Shown piece by piece: positions 35,686-47,591 of a stretch of 64,000 nt of DNA. Origin of the DNA: Phlegmacium glaucopus (taxonomy: Eukaryota > Basidiomycota > Agaricomycetes > Agaricales > Cortinariaceae). A model generated the notes under the pieces. The model had not been told where the DNA came from and did no database searches. It saw only the letters and a program-made list of their open reading frames with translations. Within the stretch, counting starts at the first letter, position 1. The number at the start of each line of letters is the position of its first letter. The DNA lies in assembly GCA_015039465.1 (NCBI GenBank), contig MU130532.1:259494-323493 (forward strand). Direction: 5' to 3'. The translations under genes were made by a program, and so were the position numbers.

Positions 35686-36623
35686 GGTTGCTTTGCGTGC
35701 CTAGCCTTATTTACAAAAAATTCTTCATCCACTGCGTCTATCTGTTGTTTGCTCCTCACACTGCTCTCATTATTCCATATTACTACCATGCATTTTACTT
35801 ATTCCCCAGGGCCTATGCTACATAGCTATATCACGATGCATATCAGCGTACCTTTAATATTTAGTGTAATACATAGACAACCAACTAGACTAACTTTGGC
35901 AACAGGCGAGGCTGTCCCACTGCAATGAATTTGAGATACCCTGATTACAGCACAGAATTTACATAACCCCGGCAAATTACAAATTTTCTGGACAGAAGTT
36001 AAAAAATTCGACTCTCATGGCCTGGGCCTAAAATCTTAAATATCTTAAATCTCCAATGCCTGGCTCACGACCTTTCCCCCTGAAAAGTGAACCACGAAAT
36101 TGGATGTCTTTGAGGTAGCCGATACGAGTGGCGGCTAAGATCTTTCGAGCATTTCACGAGACGAAGTCGGTGTCGACCTGTGTCGACCTGTATGTCTTGG
36201 CTAGCGACTCACCAGAACATACTTAAATTTGATGTTCCTTCTTGGTCCTGAATCCCTTTCTTTCGGATCTTGAAATTCTGGCTCCGTACCCAATCCGTAG
36301 ACCTTTTTTCTTTTCTTCGATGGCCTATCGTTTTGAATCCTGCTGTAAATTTGACATGCCTAGCGAACAATTATATCAACAGTGTCGCGGAGAGGATTCG
36401 TGGATTGAGCTGAGGTTCATCGAGTTCAAAGGTATTACTTACAGCAACTTGCGTTACTGTACTATAATGCCGATCGACAAGCTTATGTAAATGGAACTAG
36501 AGGGCTTTTACTCGTGCCATTCATTCTTCAAATATGTGAATGAGTGGAAGCAGCATGGCCACCCCTCAGGGTGTACGCCCAACTTCACTGGCTTTTTTAT
36601 TCTTGCTCAAAAATTGGTGAGCA
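35686..36623. other. Intergenic
   Basis: A plus frame at 36242-36490 lacks any motif. A small direct repeat (GTGTCGACCTG twice near 36170-36190) is present. No gene supported. Confidence 0.45.
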
Positions 36624-37676
36624 ATGGATCCCGATCATGCCAGCCTCCCTCCGATTGTTATACAAGCTACGACGACGCGGACGGTTGATTCCGAACTGAT
36701 TCCTAGATCCACAAGCGATATAACCAACCCTTCATCAGTTTCGTCCACAACCCCACTGCATCCAATACCAACAGCGTCCCTTTCTGCTGTTGAGAAAGAT
36801 GAGATAGAACCTCCCTCGAATAGGTTTTCTTCTCGGCCATTGCCTGTGCTTCCACATGAATTTGTTCCTCAGGATATCAGAGTAAGCCAGCCAATGGTCA
36901 CCGACCAAGCTCGGAGTATTACTTTGGAACGTCGAGGTTCTCTGGGCCCACGTTCCGCTCTTGATTGGATAGTTCCCTTGGATGACGGCCCGAAGGTTAG
37001 TCAAAAAATCTAGTCGGCCTATCTCGATTGCTCATCCATCTTTCAGTCAATGCGTGAAAGAACAGTTGGAGAACGCCTGGATCCTACCCTACTAACTGCC
37101 ATCGCCGAGAAAAATAAACACGCTTCCAAAGCAAAATTGACGGGATTTATGCTCAATGCAGCCATTGGCTTGCAGGTTGTGCTTGGCTCTCTCACAACAG
37201 GATTGTCTGTCGTGACCACTGGCCGCCAGGTTTGTACTAATATTTCAAAGTTTCATGAAACTCAAATTAATGTTTAGACTTCCATCATGACGGCTATCCT
37301 GGGTGAGTTACCTTCTTAACCAATGGAAAACTTTGAAGAAAGCCGGTTTTGATTTACGCCTCTCGCCATCGTTGACAGGCGGACTTGCAACGGTTGTTGC
37401 ATCGTATCTTGCTCGAATGCGCGGTTCCAACGAACCTGAGCTTTCGAATACACGAGTAAAAGATTTAGACCAATTCGTACGTGAATGCGAGGCATTCAAA
37501 ATGGACCATGGCCATATGCTTGGCAAAGACTACAATCGAGAATTGGAGAACTTCCGGCACCGATTCGAGGATCTTTTGGGAAATGTAAATGGGTAAGTAT
37601 GCTGGGCTACCGCGAAGGCTTCTCGAATTCATCGACATGGATTACTAGAGAACGACGGTCAACCCTACCAGTATGA
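36624..37676 (+). CDS. SLATT-domain (2TM, fungal type) protein
   Basis: Five exons (36624-36995, 37047-37229, 37278-37302, 37379-37592, 37649-37676) give 273 residues. The N-terminal 125 residues are low-complexity Ser/Thr/Pro. The domain begins TAIAEKNKHASKAKLTGFML and has two membrane helices (MLNAAIGLQVVLGSLTTGLS and TSIMTAILGGLATVVASYLA) followed by a charged helix (RVKDLDQFVRECEAFKMDHG). This is the fungal version of SLATT (SMODS and SLOG associating 2TM effector). In bacteria SLATT proteins are membrane effectors of nucleotide-signalled conflict systems; the fungal role is not known. It is the intact SLATT copy of a local tandem duplication whose second copy (39895-40540) is broken. Confidence 0.85.
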
Positions 37677-38639
37677 TTACCGTCAGCTGTTGTCCAACCC
37701 CGCTTGTTCTCCGATTATATTTGGCAAACGGGTATGTAATTAATCTTTACAATTTCATTCATGGGAAAGTTAGGGAAACAGATGGGAATACTTACGGGTT
37801 CTGGTTTCACATGCTTAGTTTTATATTACTTTTTTTCATATGAATATTCTGCCCATGGCACTACCCCACAGTTCGAGGAAGAGTCAAAATTACATATTAT
37901 TATTAAATGTTTGTCCTCAGACGGGGTTTTTCGATTAATTTGGGGCTTATAAATATTTGACAGAACAAGTAATATTATATTGAGTTCTTTTTATGACCGT
38001 CATCATTTCCAAGATTTCATTTTTCGCAAATGTCGGATGATCTAGAATTTCTGCATGCACGCCTTTCAAGTTCTATATGAGCTCGTTCTAGTGTTCTATC
38101 AGTAACTGGAGTCTGGTGACTAGTAAAACCCTTGGAATCATGGACGGCTCGTGCAGGGAATGTTTCCAGAACACATTGTGTCCAAATGTCATGTGTACAT
38201 CTTGTTGAAGGGTGCGATTTCCACTCAGCAGGTTTATCCCCGTAACAGTCGACGTCCGTAAGCGCCACCAAGCGACTTACGGAAAATATTTAACCAATCT
38301 CAGCAGATCTCAACTTACGGCCGCAGGTCTCATTCAAACACCCGCTTGGTCAAGTCTATTCCATAGACTCGGCGTCGGCGTCCCCGTGCGGACCGTCTTA
38401 ATGGTTTTATCAAGTAGCTTCCGTATATCTGAACGCCGCCGATGGATCCCCGAGACGTCTATCTGAGCGTAACTGAGAACTTGGAAGGAAGCAACGGGCT
38501 TCACCACTCATTAATTCAATACAGTGCCTGCCAGAACCAAGAACAGCATCGATTTTCGGTTTAGACCAGGCATCGCCTCATCTGACCTATCCAAATGATT
38601 GATGTGCTCCGATTATGAGTAGTTTAGATATATTTCTTT
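37677..38639. other. Spacer within duplication unit 1
   Basis: No gene supported. Open frames at 38017-38466 on the two strands are shadows of each other without motif. A clear counterpart in unit 2 was not seen, so this may be an insertion in unit 1 or a deletion in unit 2. Confidence 0.4.
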
Positions 38640-38979
38640 TTCTCAACTTGAACGTTCACCATGCTTTCTAAATTCTTGGATAGTGGAATCATGAGTCTAT
38701 GATGGTAACAACATCAGGCTTCAGCTTCTAGTGTCTAGTGTCTACCATCAGCGCTCAGTTCAAGTTTCAACTATCTCCAACCACTAGTTACCTCTGAAAC
38801 CTTGCGAAGCAGCTGCTTGATTGTCCTAATATTAGAGGACCGAGGTTATTTAATAGTAAACTTCTGCACCGGAAAGTCCAGAAATTGCACTGTCATCGAC
38901 TGTAAGGTGGGATTGGATAGATTGGATTCCCACATAAGATGTGATGTGATGGCGATAAGATTTACCCTGTAGGATTCCA

Positions 38980-39830
38980 GCAGCTGTGCTGCTCATTATG
39001 CATCAAGTTCTACTATTCCGTTGGATGTCTGTGTCGAATTCCAGATCTTGCTGCTGGTGACTAGGCAACCTTTTTTTCCTCCGAGTACTTCACTCGGCGG
39101 CTTAGGCTACCACCCATCAACAGAGTCGATCCATTGGCAGGCCAATCAACTTTCTTTCTCAATCCTCGACACTCATGCATAAGGCTTTTTTGGTATCATG
39201 ATATCCATCGTCCAGCCGTGTTTGTGATCTCTTTGGTTTCCTTGGGCAAGAAAAATAATGTTGATCTATGAATTACAATCTTCAATTCTCCAGAGACTCG
39301 GACAAGATCATGATATTCTAACTTTTGGGTATTTTCATTTTTCATTCGTACAGTCCAGTCGTCCCGATTCGTTCTAACTTCTAACTTCTATTATTGAAAC
39401 CGGTCGTAACAACGATCATGATGGAACTTGGTTTCTCTCCTAGGCCTTCCAACATTTCACGTTATTTATATTTTCCAGTGCTCTGATAGTGCTCTGATGT
39501 AAACGCGGTGGGTTTCCGTTATCTGCTGTCAGACAAATGACTAACGTTATTTCATTTACAGTATACTCAAACGTGCTTATGGCATCCCTAAATTCCCGCA
39601 GTCTGGGTTTCTTCCCAAGGATCGGATACCGAGGGATGTGGAAGTCTCCAAGCTCCAAGGCTTGGAGCAGGCCGGTACGACGCCGGGCGTCATTCATCTT
39701 TCATTCCAGGTCGAAATATCTGACGGGCGCAGCAAGCCTTGAAGATTTGGCGGGTAATATGTATGTATGTAATGGTACTATCTTAGGTTATGTAGAAGAC
39801 TTTTGGGATTAAAATACTCAGATAGACTGT
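38980..39830 (+). pseudogene. Broken DUF6534 copy (unit 1)
   Basis: Aligns by eye to the DUF6534 gene at 40822-42358. The 5' part (GTTCTACTATTCCGTTGGATGTC... GTGTCGAATTCC) matches exon 1 but the ATG reads ATC. The ATCCATCGTCCAGC region and a last-exon piece (VYSNVLMASLNSRSLG at about 39557) are recognisable. The central exons, which encode most of the membrane helices, are missing: the sequence jumps from near 39360 (counterpart 41190) to near 39390 (counterpart 42010). Not functional. Confidence 0.7.
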
Positions 39831-39894
39831 GTTGGATTTATCTGAAGCAGGCATAGAGCCAGGATGATAGCCTGGGCCGTGTGATTTATATTAG

Positions 39895-40540
39895 CATTAC
39901 ACCAAGATAATGCCAGCCTTCTTCCTACAAGCTACTTTGTATACGACGCGGACGATTCATTCATTCTGAACTGGTCCAGTGATCCCTAGATTAACAAGTC
40001 GATATAAGCCAGCCTCCATCTATTGATAACCCCGCTTCGGAGTCCGAGTCCTCGGTCCAGTGCCAACGACCTCCTTTTCACAAGGCAAACCAAAAACTCT
40101 CTTCCTCGGTCGTTGGATTCCCGATGAGCTCGTTTCTCAGGATATTAGAATGAGTCGGCCAAGAATAGTGGGAGTAATTGCTTGGACCGTCCAGACTCTT
40201 TGCCACTTGGGTCCACGTTCCGCTTGACTAGTTCCTTAAGGTTAACCACAGTCGGCTATCTCGCTCACTCCACATTTCAGCACATGGTGGAGAGCCTCTT
40301 CGTATCTTACCCTGCACTGATGGATATATGCCATTGGCTTGCAGGCGGTGCTTTGTTTGCTATGATACTTCTGAGTTTCATCATAATATGATCAGAGCCA
40401 TATGTGGCTGAGAACAATGTTATTGTTTGTAGCCATCATTATTACCTATCTTTGTTCATTGTTCAAGCGTGTGGTTCCAAAGAACCTGCACTGTCAAACA
40501 CGAGTTCAAGAATTCGTACATGAAGGCCTCGCATTCAGGT
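39895..40540 (+). pseudogene. Broken SLATT copy (unit 2)
   Basis: Degenerate copy of 36624-37500. It keeps GACGCGGACGATTCATTC, GGGTCCACGTTCCGCTTGA, TGCCATTGGCTTGCAGG and GTTCCAAAGAACCTGCACTGTC in the same order, but ATG is lost, there are several stops and indels in every frame, and the small exon with the second membrane helix is largely gone. Confidence 0.75.
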
Positions 40541-40821
40541 TCACGCTGACTAAATAATATGTCGAATGACTAAACAGATGCGGTTTAAGCGTTCATGCAG
40601 TGCGTAGTTCCGGATCGGCGAATAGTCTTTCGAGGTTACGTTTTCAGTCTGTTTCAACTGTCCCGACAGGGTCGCGCCCATAATATCGAAATCTGACTAT
40701 ACCATAAGTGGAATTCAATCGGATAATTAGATTGGATTCCCATATAATATGAAGATCAGGCTTGGGCCTGCCGTTTGGCCCCCCCCGTAGAATTTCAGCA
40801 GCCTGTCCTGTTCATCAAGCC

Positions 40822-42358
40822 ATGTCAAATTCTACTATTCCGATGGATGTCCCGGTGTCGAACCAGATATTACTGCTGTAAGCAAATTTTCTTCCCTCAT
40901 CCATGCAACTCGACGACCTACCTACATCAACAGAGTCGGTCCTTTGGTAGGCCAATCAATTTCATTCCTCATTAGTCGACACCAATCCGGAACGTGTTTC
41001 TGTAGTTGGCCGGTTCCTTGCTGAGCTATATGCTTTTCGGCATATCCATCGTCCAGCTGTGTTTGTGATCTCTCTGGTTTCTCTGGGGAGAAAAGTAACA
41101 ATGAATCATAGACTTGTACAATCTTCGATTCTCCGGAGACAAGCTCTTAATTCAAATTACGGGTATTTTTTTTGTTTTTTGATTCGTACAGCTAGCCATC
41201 CGCTCATGTCTGGATCAACAGTGTACATGGTCTTCGTATTGGATATTTTCCAAAGTGTCTCTGTCTGGGCATTGGCTTGGCATGCGCTATGTTCGGGTTG
41301 GGGTCGTATGGTTGCCCTCACATTCCCTGGGTGGACGTTTTCTTCTGTTCCAGCGGTAACAGGAATTAGTGAGTAATCGTCAGATATGTGGCTCGGGGGT
41401 GCTAAGGAAGATCGACCAGTTGCTGCTTGGGTTCAGATATTTTACGCTTGGCGCATCCATATGATGGTTAATTGGATATTCATTCCCTCTGTCATCGTCG
41501 TGGTCAGTCTTTTTAATATTCCCTTTTTTTTTCTCTGCTCAATTCGGGGTATATAGATAGCACTTGCGCAGGCTGCGGCTGCCCTTTCAATAGCAATTGG
41601 TGTAAGTGTACAGCAGTTGCCGTCATTCCTCATTGCAAGTTTATCTCTGTTCCGCAGTTTATACCACTCAAAAGCATTTTACTGCTGCATACTATGTTCC
41701 CGAGAACGATTGTAAGTGTAGGATCATGATCAGCTGTCCAGGCGATATAATGTGATGTCGACAGGTCTGGCTTGGTGGTGCAGCCCTGACGGATGTGGTA
41801 TGCATCCCTTCTTCATTGAAATGAATCAGCTTTTTTAACTCAGATTGGTGTCCATGTAGATCATATCAGTTTCTATGGTTTATGTGGTATGTCAATTTTA
41901 TCAGCCTATCCTCATTCACAGCTCAATTATCATTATTACTAGCTTTATTCAGCAAAGAAACGTGCATTGGGACGCACAGAAAAGATCCTCAATCGCCTGA
42001 TTCGTTCTACTGTTGAAACCGGAGTCGTAACTTCATTATGCGCCATATTGGAACTGGGGTTCTTCCTGGGCATTCCAAATACCAACATTCACGTCATTTT
42101 GTACGTCCATCGTCTTTTGTAATCTCTGCCTTGTCTCAATTACCTTTTTTTTCAGTGCTCTGATGTTGTCGAAATGTGAGTTTTCCGTTACCTGCTGCCC
42201 CGACTGTCGCTAAATCTATTTCCCTCCAATCTACATTTACAGTGTACTCAAACGCGCTTATGACATCCCTAAATTCTCGCAGTCTCGGTTCTTCCCATGG
42301 TTCAAAAGGCCAGGGTACATGGAATAGTTACAACTCGGTTACTTCTCAGGGCCCTTGA
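40822..42358 (+). CDS. DUF6534 multi-helix membrane protein
   Basis: ATG 40822 starts MSNSTIPMDVPVSNQILLL (exon 40822-40877). From 41193 many small exons with good borders encode successive membrane helices: TVYMVFVLDIFQSVSVWALA, WVQIFYAWRIHMMVNWIF, IALAQAAAALSIAIG, VWLGGAALTDV, IISVSMVYV, and the long exon LYSAKKRALGRTEKILNRLI... ETGVVTSLCAILELGFFLGI, ending with YSNALMTSLNSRSLG and stop 42356-42358. The family is a large, mostly uncharacterised agaric group of seven-helix-like proteins with a conserved LYSNSLLASLNAR end, matched here. The exons between 40880 and 41190 (first two helices) could not be joined convincingly, so the 5' part may be slightly broken. Confidence 0.72.
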
Positions 42359-43575
42359 ATACCCGTACGCCACTGGCTGTCATTCATCTTCTAAAACGGC
42401 GTCGCAATTTCCGACGGACGCACTTGACTCCCAAAACGAGTTTATGACGATCAGGTTTACGAGGGGCGGGGAGATGGCAGAGTGTAATAATGATTATGTA
42501 CAGGATGGGACTCTTACATTACGCACAGTGCACACAGACCCTTTGAGGTTATACGATGACTTGCATTTTTGTATTGGATTTATCAGAGTTATTTATTATG
42601 TATGGCCGTTCATTAGCGTGTAGGGGTGTCTGGGGAGCTATTTATGTAAATAACTAACTTCACTGATTCGTGGCTGCTGGGAGTCAGCGGCATGATGTGA
42701 GACTGGACCACCTATCTCGAAATTGTCGTCATCTGCCAACGTACTCTCCGAATTCAATATATCATGCTCTGTTGATTGGTTACGTAGTTCGTCAATTAAT
42801 ATCTCTGTGAATTTATTGACACCAACATACAGATTCAAGTGACCGGCTGCACACAAAAGAATAGAGACCAAAGTGCCAGTAAACGTATGGAACCAAAGAG
42901 ACTCGTGTCTTCCGGACCTTGCTGTGAAAAATGGTAACCAAATCATTTGCTGACAGCTTGTTTTTTTTTTCCTTCACCGACCTGCATTAGAGAAGTCATC
43001 GAGAACATACAAATATTCCAAGCGTTTGTGTAGAGTGCGGGAGAGCAAGGGACATGTCACATTTGTGACAAAGTTGCACCCGCATTTGCCCCCCATAGAT
43101 CATTACTTCATTTCCGACTACTTACTGATACATGAAGTAGCTGGGCATTCAGTCTTCACGTTTATCTTGCACGTATATAAGATCGTTCAAGTCAATGAGA
43201 ATGACAATTAACCTTTGCACTCTGGCCCAGGAATCAGGGCCGGCATGGGAGACGAAACTTGTGGGTGAGGGCCATCGCTCCACGTGGCATATACGAGTCC
43301 CTTCAAATGCAATTATACTGGTACTTTTATAGCGTCTTCGTGAGCATTGAGTTTCTTAAAGACGGGGGTTGAGAGTAAATTGTTTTCGCGCGGCAAACAA
43401 GGCCATCACCATCAACACGTGCAATCACGGAAGTTACCGGCAAGTCTTGCGTTACCTTTGAAAGCCTCATCCGCTTATAAGAACGAGCCCCTAAAGGGGA
43501 CTCGTAAATAGAGATGTTATAGCATAGTACTGTCCAGCGCGAAGATGTAGCCTATGACTGATACTACCAACTAAT
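42359..43575. other. Intergenic
   Basis: Minus frame 42638-42946 and plus frame 42297-42623 show no motif. From about 43090 the sequence matches the 3' flank of gene copies B-D, so the duplicated unit of the array starts here. Confidence 0.45.
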
Positions 43576-44427
43576 CTATTGTATAGTACATTTACAACCA
43601 GCACCGTGACAATGGCAACCCGAAGAATGAGCCGGAGAACCTGCCTGTGGCGAGTGGTGGGTGCTAGGCGGCGCCGTAGAGGGAGGGGTATACGGCAAGT
43701 GCGGACCAGTAACTGGGTGTGGCTGGAGGTTTGGATCATCGTGTGAATGTGGTTCGGCGCGAGCCCAGTCAATGACATTTCCTTTCCATTCACCAGTCTT
43801 CTTACTCTTCTTATATGCAAAGTTATCGCCGTTCTTGTCTCTAAAAATTCATGCAGGGTGAGCTGGGTTCCAACGGAGCAATATCGACTCACCTATTTTC
43901 CATCCCATATTTACCTTGAGTTCTCTCGATAGCACCGGTGGCAAGACGATGAAGCTCGTCGTTGTCCAATCCTGTTTGGGATGCGTGCACACCCTTATTC
44001 TTCTGAATCAGGTAGTGAGTGTTCGTGGCGGCGTCGTGTCCCCAGCCGAGGAACTGATTCGCGTGGTAGAGATTGGCAGCTTCGGTCCCAGGGTGGCGGG
44101 CCGTGGGCCTTTCGTTTAAGTCGATGACTTTGGCAACAGCGTCGTGGCCGTTAAACTTCTGTGGAAGAGAGTAGACCCTGCTAGTCTGCCCCGCCCCAAT
44201 CTTGTTGTCACGATGTATGTCGTTTACCGCGTCCTGGACACTGGCGTAATCCCGTTTTGCAAAGGAAACAAGTCCCTTCGAAACCCGACAAGGTATTAAA
44301 AACGTGGTAAGGAAATATAGCAAATTGAAGGCCTCACCTGGGCGGACGAGTCAACGGGTGCGCCAAATACGGGGTATGCAAGGAAGCATACTGACGCAAA
44401 GAGGATTGTCAGAGATTTATGATGCAT
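43576..44427 (-). CDS. Secreted compact kinase-like protein, copy A
   Basis: Three exons (44338-44427, 43893-44275, 43576-43840; introns 62 and 52 nt) give 245 residues. Residues 1-23 are a signal peptide (MHHKSLTILFASVCFLAYPV...); K37-R38 is a Kex2-type site. What follows looks like a minimal kinase fold: Gly-rich loop IGAGQTSRVY (56-65), AVAK with K79, E95 in GTEAANLYH, hinge HYLIQKNKG (117-125), D159-x4-N164 (RDKNGDNF) with catalytic-loop spacing, and VIDW with D182 in the DFG position. The rest is a Pro/His-rich tail ending CHCHGAGCKCTIQ. The large helical lobe of a normal kinase is absent. Function and activity are inferred from motif order only. The second intron has a standard GTGAGT donor. 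Confidence 0.8.
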
Positions 44428-44496
44428 GTGAAATGAAATGGTTTATCGATAGGTATAGAGGTCCAGCCTGAAGGAATTTCTGAGCAAAGCATAGGG

Positions 44497-44504
44497 ATTT
44501 TATA
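44497..44504 (-). promoter_or_regulatory. TATA box, copy A
   Basis: TATAAAAT on the minus strand, 70 bp upstream of the start codon, in a block conserved before all four copies. Confidence 0.65.
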
Positions 44505-45439
44505 CGATGCAAGAATAAGGTTCGCCAAGGGTGGCGCAGAACATTGAATGGGGGTGTCAAAAGTCGACTGTTCTCATTTCGATAGCTTCGCCACAATCTT
44601 ACGTACATATCGGATGATCATTGGCGCGAGAAAGAACACATAGAATCCCCATTTTTTGGCCTGAATATTGCTCATTACAAACCACTGAGAAGGGCCGCTC
44701 TTTCCTTCGATTTAGAAGCTACGAGACATCTGTGTAGAGAGGAAAATGGAGAGGGAAATGGTCTAAGCAACCAAAGAAGGGTGATGTGACGGAGTACACA
44801 GCAACGATAGGGTATTCTAGCTTGCGCGCCGAACATAGAGCCATATTTTTAAATGCAAATCTATAGGTATCACGGGATTGAACGGACAATACATTCATTA
44901 ATAGCCTGAACAACTGACCAAAAATACTTTCCTATTTAATTCAAGTAAATTACGAGTCCTATTTATAGGACTCGTGATCTGATGGGCGGGTGTAACGCTC
45001 AGAATGCCGAATGCCGTGGAAGGACTGACGTGCAAATCACCAAACAAACTCAACGTGCTCATAATAATTTACCTTGACAATTGCTCGAGAGGGAAAAATT
45101 ATGAGATTATTTAGGTCAAATTAAGATAGAAATCAGGGATATATGACAAAGAGAATCTATGTCTATGTGACTATGTCTACTTTATTTAAATAAAATAAAA
45201 TAAATGGACTCCATTTGCCTCCTCCATCGCGCTCTATAGATTACTTCATTTCCAACTAGCTGGGCATTCAGTCGTTACATTTATCTTGCACATATATAAG
45301 ATCCTTCAAGTCAATGAGAATGACAATTAACTTTTGCACTGTGGCCCTGGAATCAGGGCCATGATGGGAGACGAAAATAGAGATGTTATAGCACTGTCCA
45401 GCGCGAAGATGTAGCCTATGACTGATACTACCAACTAAT
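44505..45439. other. Spacer between copies A and B
   Basis: Upstream flank of A (shared with C and D, including a GAGAGGGAAATGGTCTAAG block near 44750) then unique AT-rich sequence and the 3' flank of B. No gene supported. Confidence 0.5.
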
Positions 45440-46312
45440 CTATTGTATAGTACATTTACAACCAACACCGTGACAGTGGCAACCCGACGAATGAGCTGAT
45501 GAATGAGCCGCAGGACCTGCGGGCACGGGCTGCTCTGGCGAGTGGTGGCTGCTAGGAGGAGGGGTATACGGCAAGTGCGGGCCAGTAACTGGGTGTGGGT
45601 GGAGGCCTGGATCAGCGTGTGGCGTATGGTGTTCGGCGCGAGCCCAGTCAACAACATTTCCTTTCCATTGACCATCCTTACCCTTCTTATACGCAAAGTT
45701 ATCGCCGTTCTTGTCTCTAAAAAATCATGCAGGGTGAGCTGGGGTCCAACGAAGCAATATCTACTCATGAGACTCGCCTATTTTCCATCCCATGTTTCCT
45801 TATATTCTTTTCGATAGCACCGTGCGCAAGATGATCAAGCTGTGCCTGGCCCAATCCTGTTTCGGATGCGTGCATACCCTTATTCTTCTGAATCAGGTAG
45901 TGAGTGTTCGTGGCGGCGTCGTGTCCCCAGCCGAGGAACTGATTCGCGTGGTAGAGATTGGCGGCTTCGGTCCCAGGGTGGCGGGCCGTGGGCCTTTCGT
46001 TTAGGTCGATGACTTTGGCAACAGCATCGTGGCCGTTAAACTTCTGTGGAAGAGAGTAGACCCTGCTAGTGTGCCCCGCCCCAATCTTGTTGCCAGGATG
46101 TATGTCGTTTACCGCGTCCTGGACACTAGCGTAATCCCGTTTTTCAAAGGAAACAAGTCCCTTCGAAACCCGACGAGGTGTTAAAAACGTGGTAAGGAAA
46201 TATAGCAAATTGAAAACCTCACCTGGGCGGACGAGTCAACGGGTGCGCCAAATACGGGGTATGCAACGAAGCACAGGGACGCAAAGAGGATTGTCAGAGA
46301 TTTATGATGCAT
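45440..46312 (-). CDS. Secreted compact kinase-like protein, copy B
   Basis: Same structure as copy A (exons 46223-46312, 45778-46160, 45440-45716), 249 residues. Signal peptide and Lys-Arg site (EKR before DYASVQ) are kept, as are IGAGHTSRVY, AVAKVID, GTEAANLYH, the RDKNGDNF loop and NVVDWARA. The linker differs from A (YKKGKDGQWKGN) and the tail is longer and more His-rich (TPHADPGLHPHPVTGPHLP ...), ending CHCHGVGCKCTIQ. The second intron starts GCGAGT, a GC donor, where A and D have GTGAGT; if this donor is not used, translation would hit a stop soon after. Closest to copy A by sequence (shared CKCTIQ end and ARHPGTEAANLYH). Confidence 0.78.
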
Positions 46313-46381
46313 GAGGAAGAAAGTGGTTTATCGATAGGTATAGAGGTCCAGCCTGAAGAAATTTCTGAGCAAAGCATGGGG

Positions 46382-46389
46382 ATTTTATA
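46382..46389 (-). promoter_or_regulatory. TATA box, copy B
   Basis: TATAAAAT 70 bp upstream of the start codon, same position as copy A. The shared upstream block breaks off at about 46482, so copy B has a shorter conserved promoter than the others. Confidence 0.65.
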
Positions 46390-46482
46390 CGATGCAAGAA
46401 TAAGGATCGCCCAGGGTGGCGCAGAACATTGAATGGGAGTGTCAAAAGGCGACAGGCGGTGTTCTCATCTCAATAGTTTCGC

Positions 46483-47591
46483 ATACCGGGTAAAACAGTA
46501 ACCATAGCACTTTTCTATTACAATCAATTTACCGCCTTGAAAATCTTGGTCAACGATCTCCCTGGCGCGAAGGTAATTATTTCAATTCTCAATATTTGAC
46601 CCAAATCCGTGCGATTTCACCCACGCCAGCGGTGAAAAGTGCCATCACTGTCACTAGCAAGCAGGAAAGGACGAAACAACCTGCCGAGAAAAGGGAGGTA
46701 AAAGGGAGAAAGGAGAAATCGCAGCCGATGACGCCAATAGAATATAGACGAACTCTTAATGAGAAATTGGCTACTGCGGTCCGACGCAGCGGACAGCTCC
46801 ATTTTGAAGCCCAAGAAAAAGAAGACGCCGGTTAAGTTTTTAGAGGGCAAGCATATCTTTATGGAAAGCGGGCTCAAAGTTTGCACCTGCCGGCCGAATG
46901 CCGAATGCTGATATGTATTATAGCATTTCATATTTTTAAATTAGTATTTCTGTTTTTATCATAAAATTACAAGGTAACCTCAACTGAGATGTTCAACGTT
47001 AACATTTGCGCGCCAACACTATGCCTATGCCCTGCTTCGAAAATACACCCAGAACTCAGGAGGTCTCCATATACAGTTAACAGGCTGTCAATGGTCGGCT
47101 TGAACACGACAACCTGGAATTTGACATGCTTGGACTATGCCTAAGTAGAGTCTGCGGTGACTACATACCAGTCGGAAGCTCCCCTTACTGAACTACTATG
47201 AACGGCGATATTCAGCGCATATTATGGGGCAGTTAAGTTATGATTCTGGTCACATAGTCCATGGGGTCCTGAGCCCATATTGGCACTGTCGACGTCAACT
47301 CTGCCTGACGAGCGGACCCAACTCATTTGAAACTTCTCTCATCGGCGATTACATCCGACTGGTATGTGCCCACTCATCACTGGCCTAAGTACTTTGGCAC
47401 AAGGATAAAACCCAACCGAAAGCGAAATCGGCTCTACATCCTGTCCTGTTTATCAATGCCAAATCAACACAAGCTGCGTGAGTGGTCTTAGTATTTACTA
47501 TCTAGGACTTGGGTTGAATTACTGATAATTAAATAACACTAGAGCATACAATTCAATCGTCACTTGAGTTTTACTCGGCAGAGAGATCGTC
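46483..47591. other. Intergenic with an unplaced open frame
   Basis: A plus frame at 46596-46835 is Lys/Glu/Arg-rich (TSKQERTKQPAEKREVKG) with no recognised domain and no clear promoter; it may be chance or a gene fragment. Rest is unassigned. Confidence 0.35.

Larger units (their letters stand above)
36624..39830 (+). repeat. Tandem segmental duplication, unit 1
   Basis: Contains an intact SLATT gene, then spacer, then a broken DUF6534 copy. Unit 2 (about 39895-42460) repeats the same order. Shared landmarks: ACGACGCGGACGGTTGATTC here versus ACGACGCGGACGATTCATTC there; AGATTGGATTCCCA; TCAACAGAGTCG; ATATCCATCGTCCAGC. Confidence 0.75.
39895..42460 (+). repeat. Tandem segmental duplication, unit 2
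   Basis: Broken SLATT copy followed by a largely intact DUF6534 gene: the mirror state of unit 1. Confidence 0.75.

Noticed and set aside
43741..45768. Plus-strand and alternative-frame open frames across the array (for example SRRTCGHGLLWRV, LTLHEFLETRT)
   Set aside because: They recur in each copy only because the copies are duplicated; the spliced minus-strand model explains signal peptide, splice sites and conservation better.
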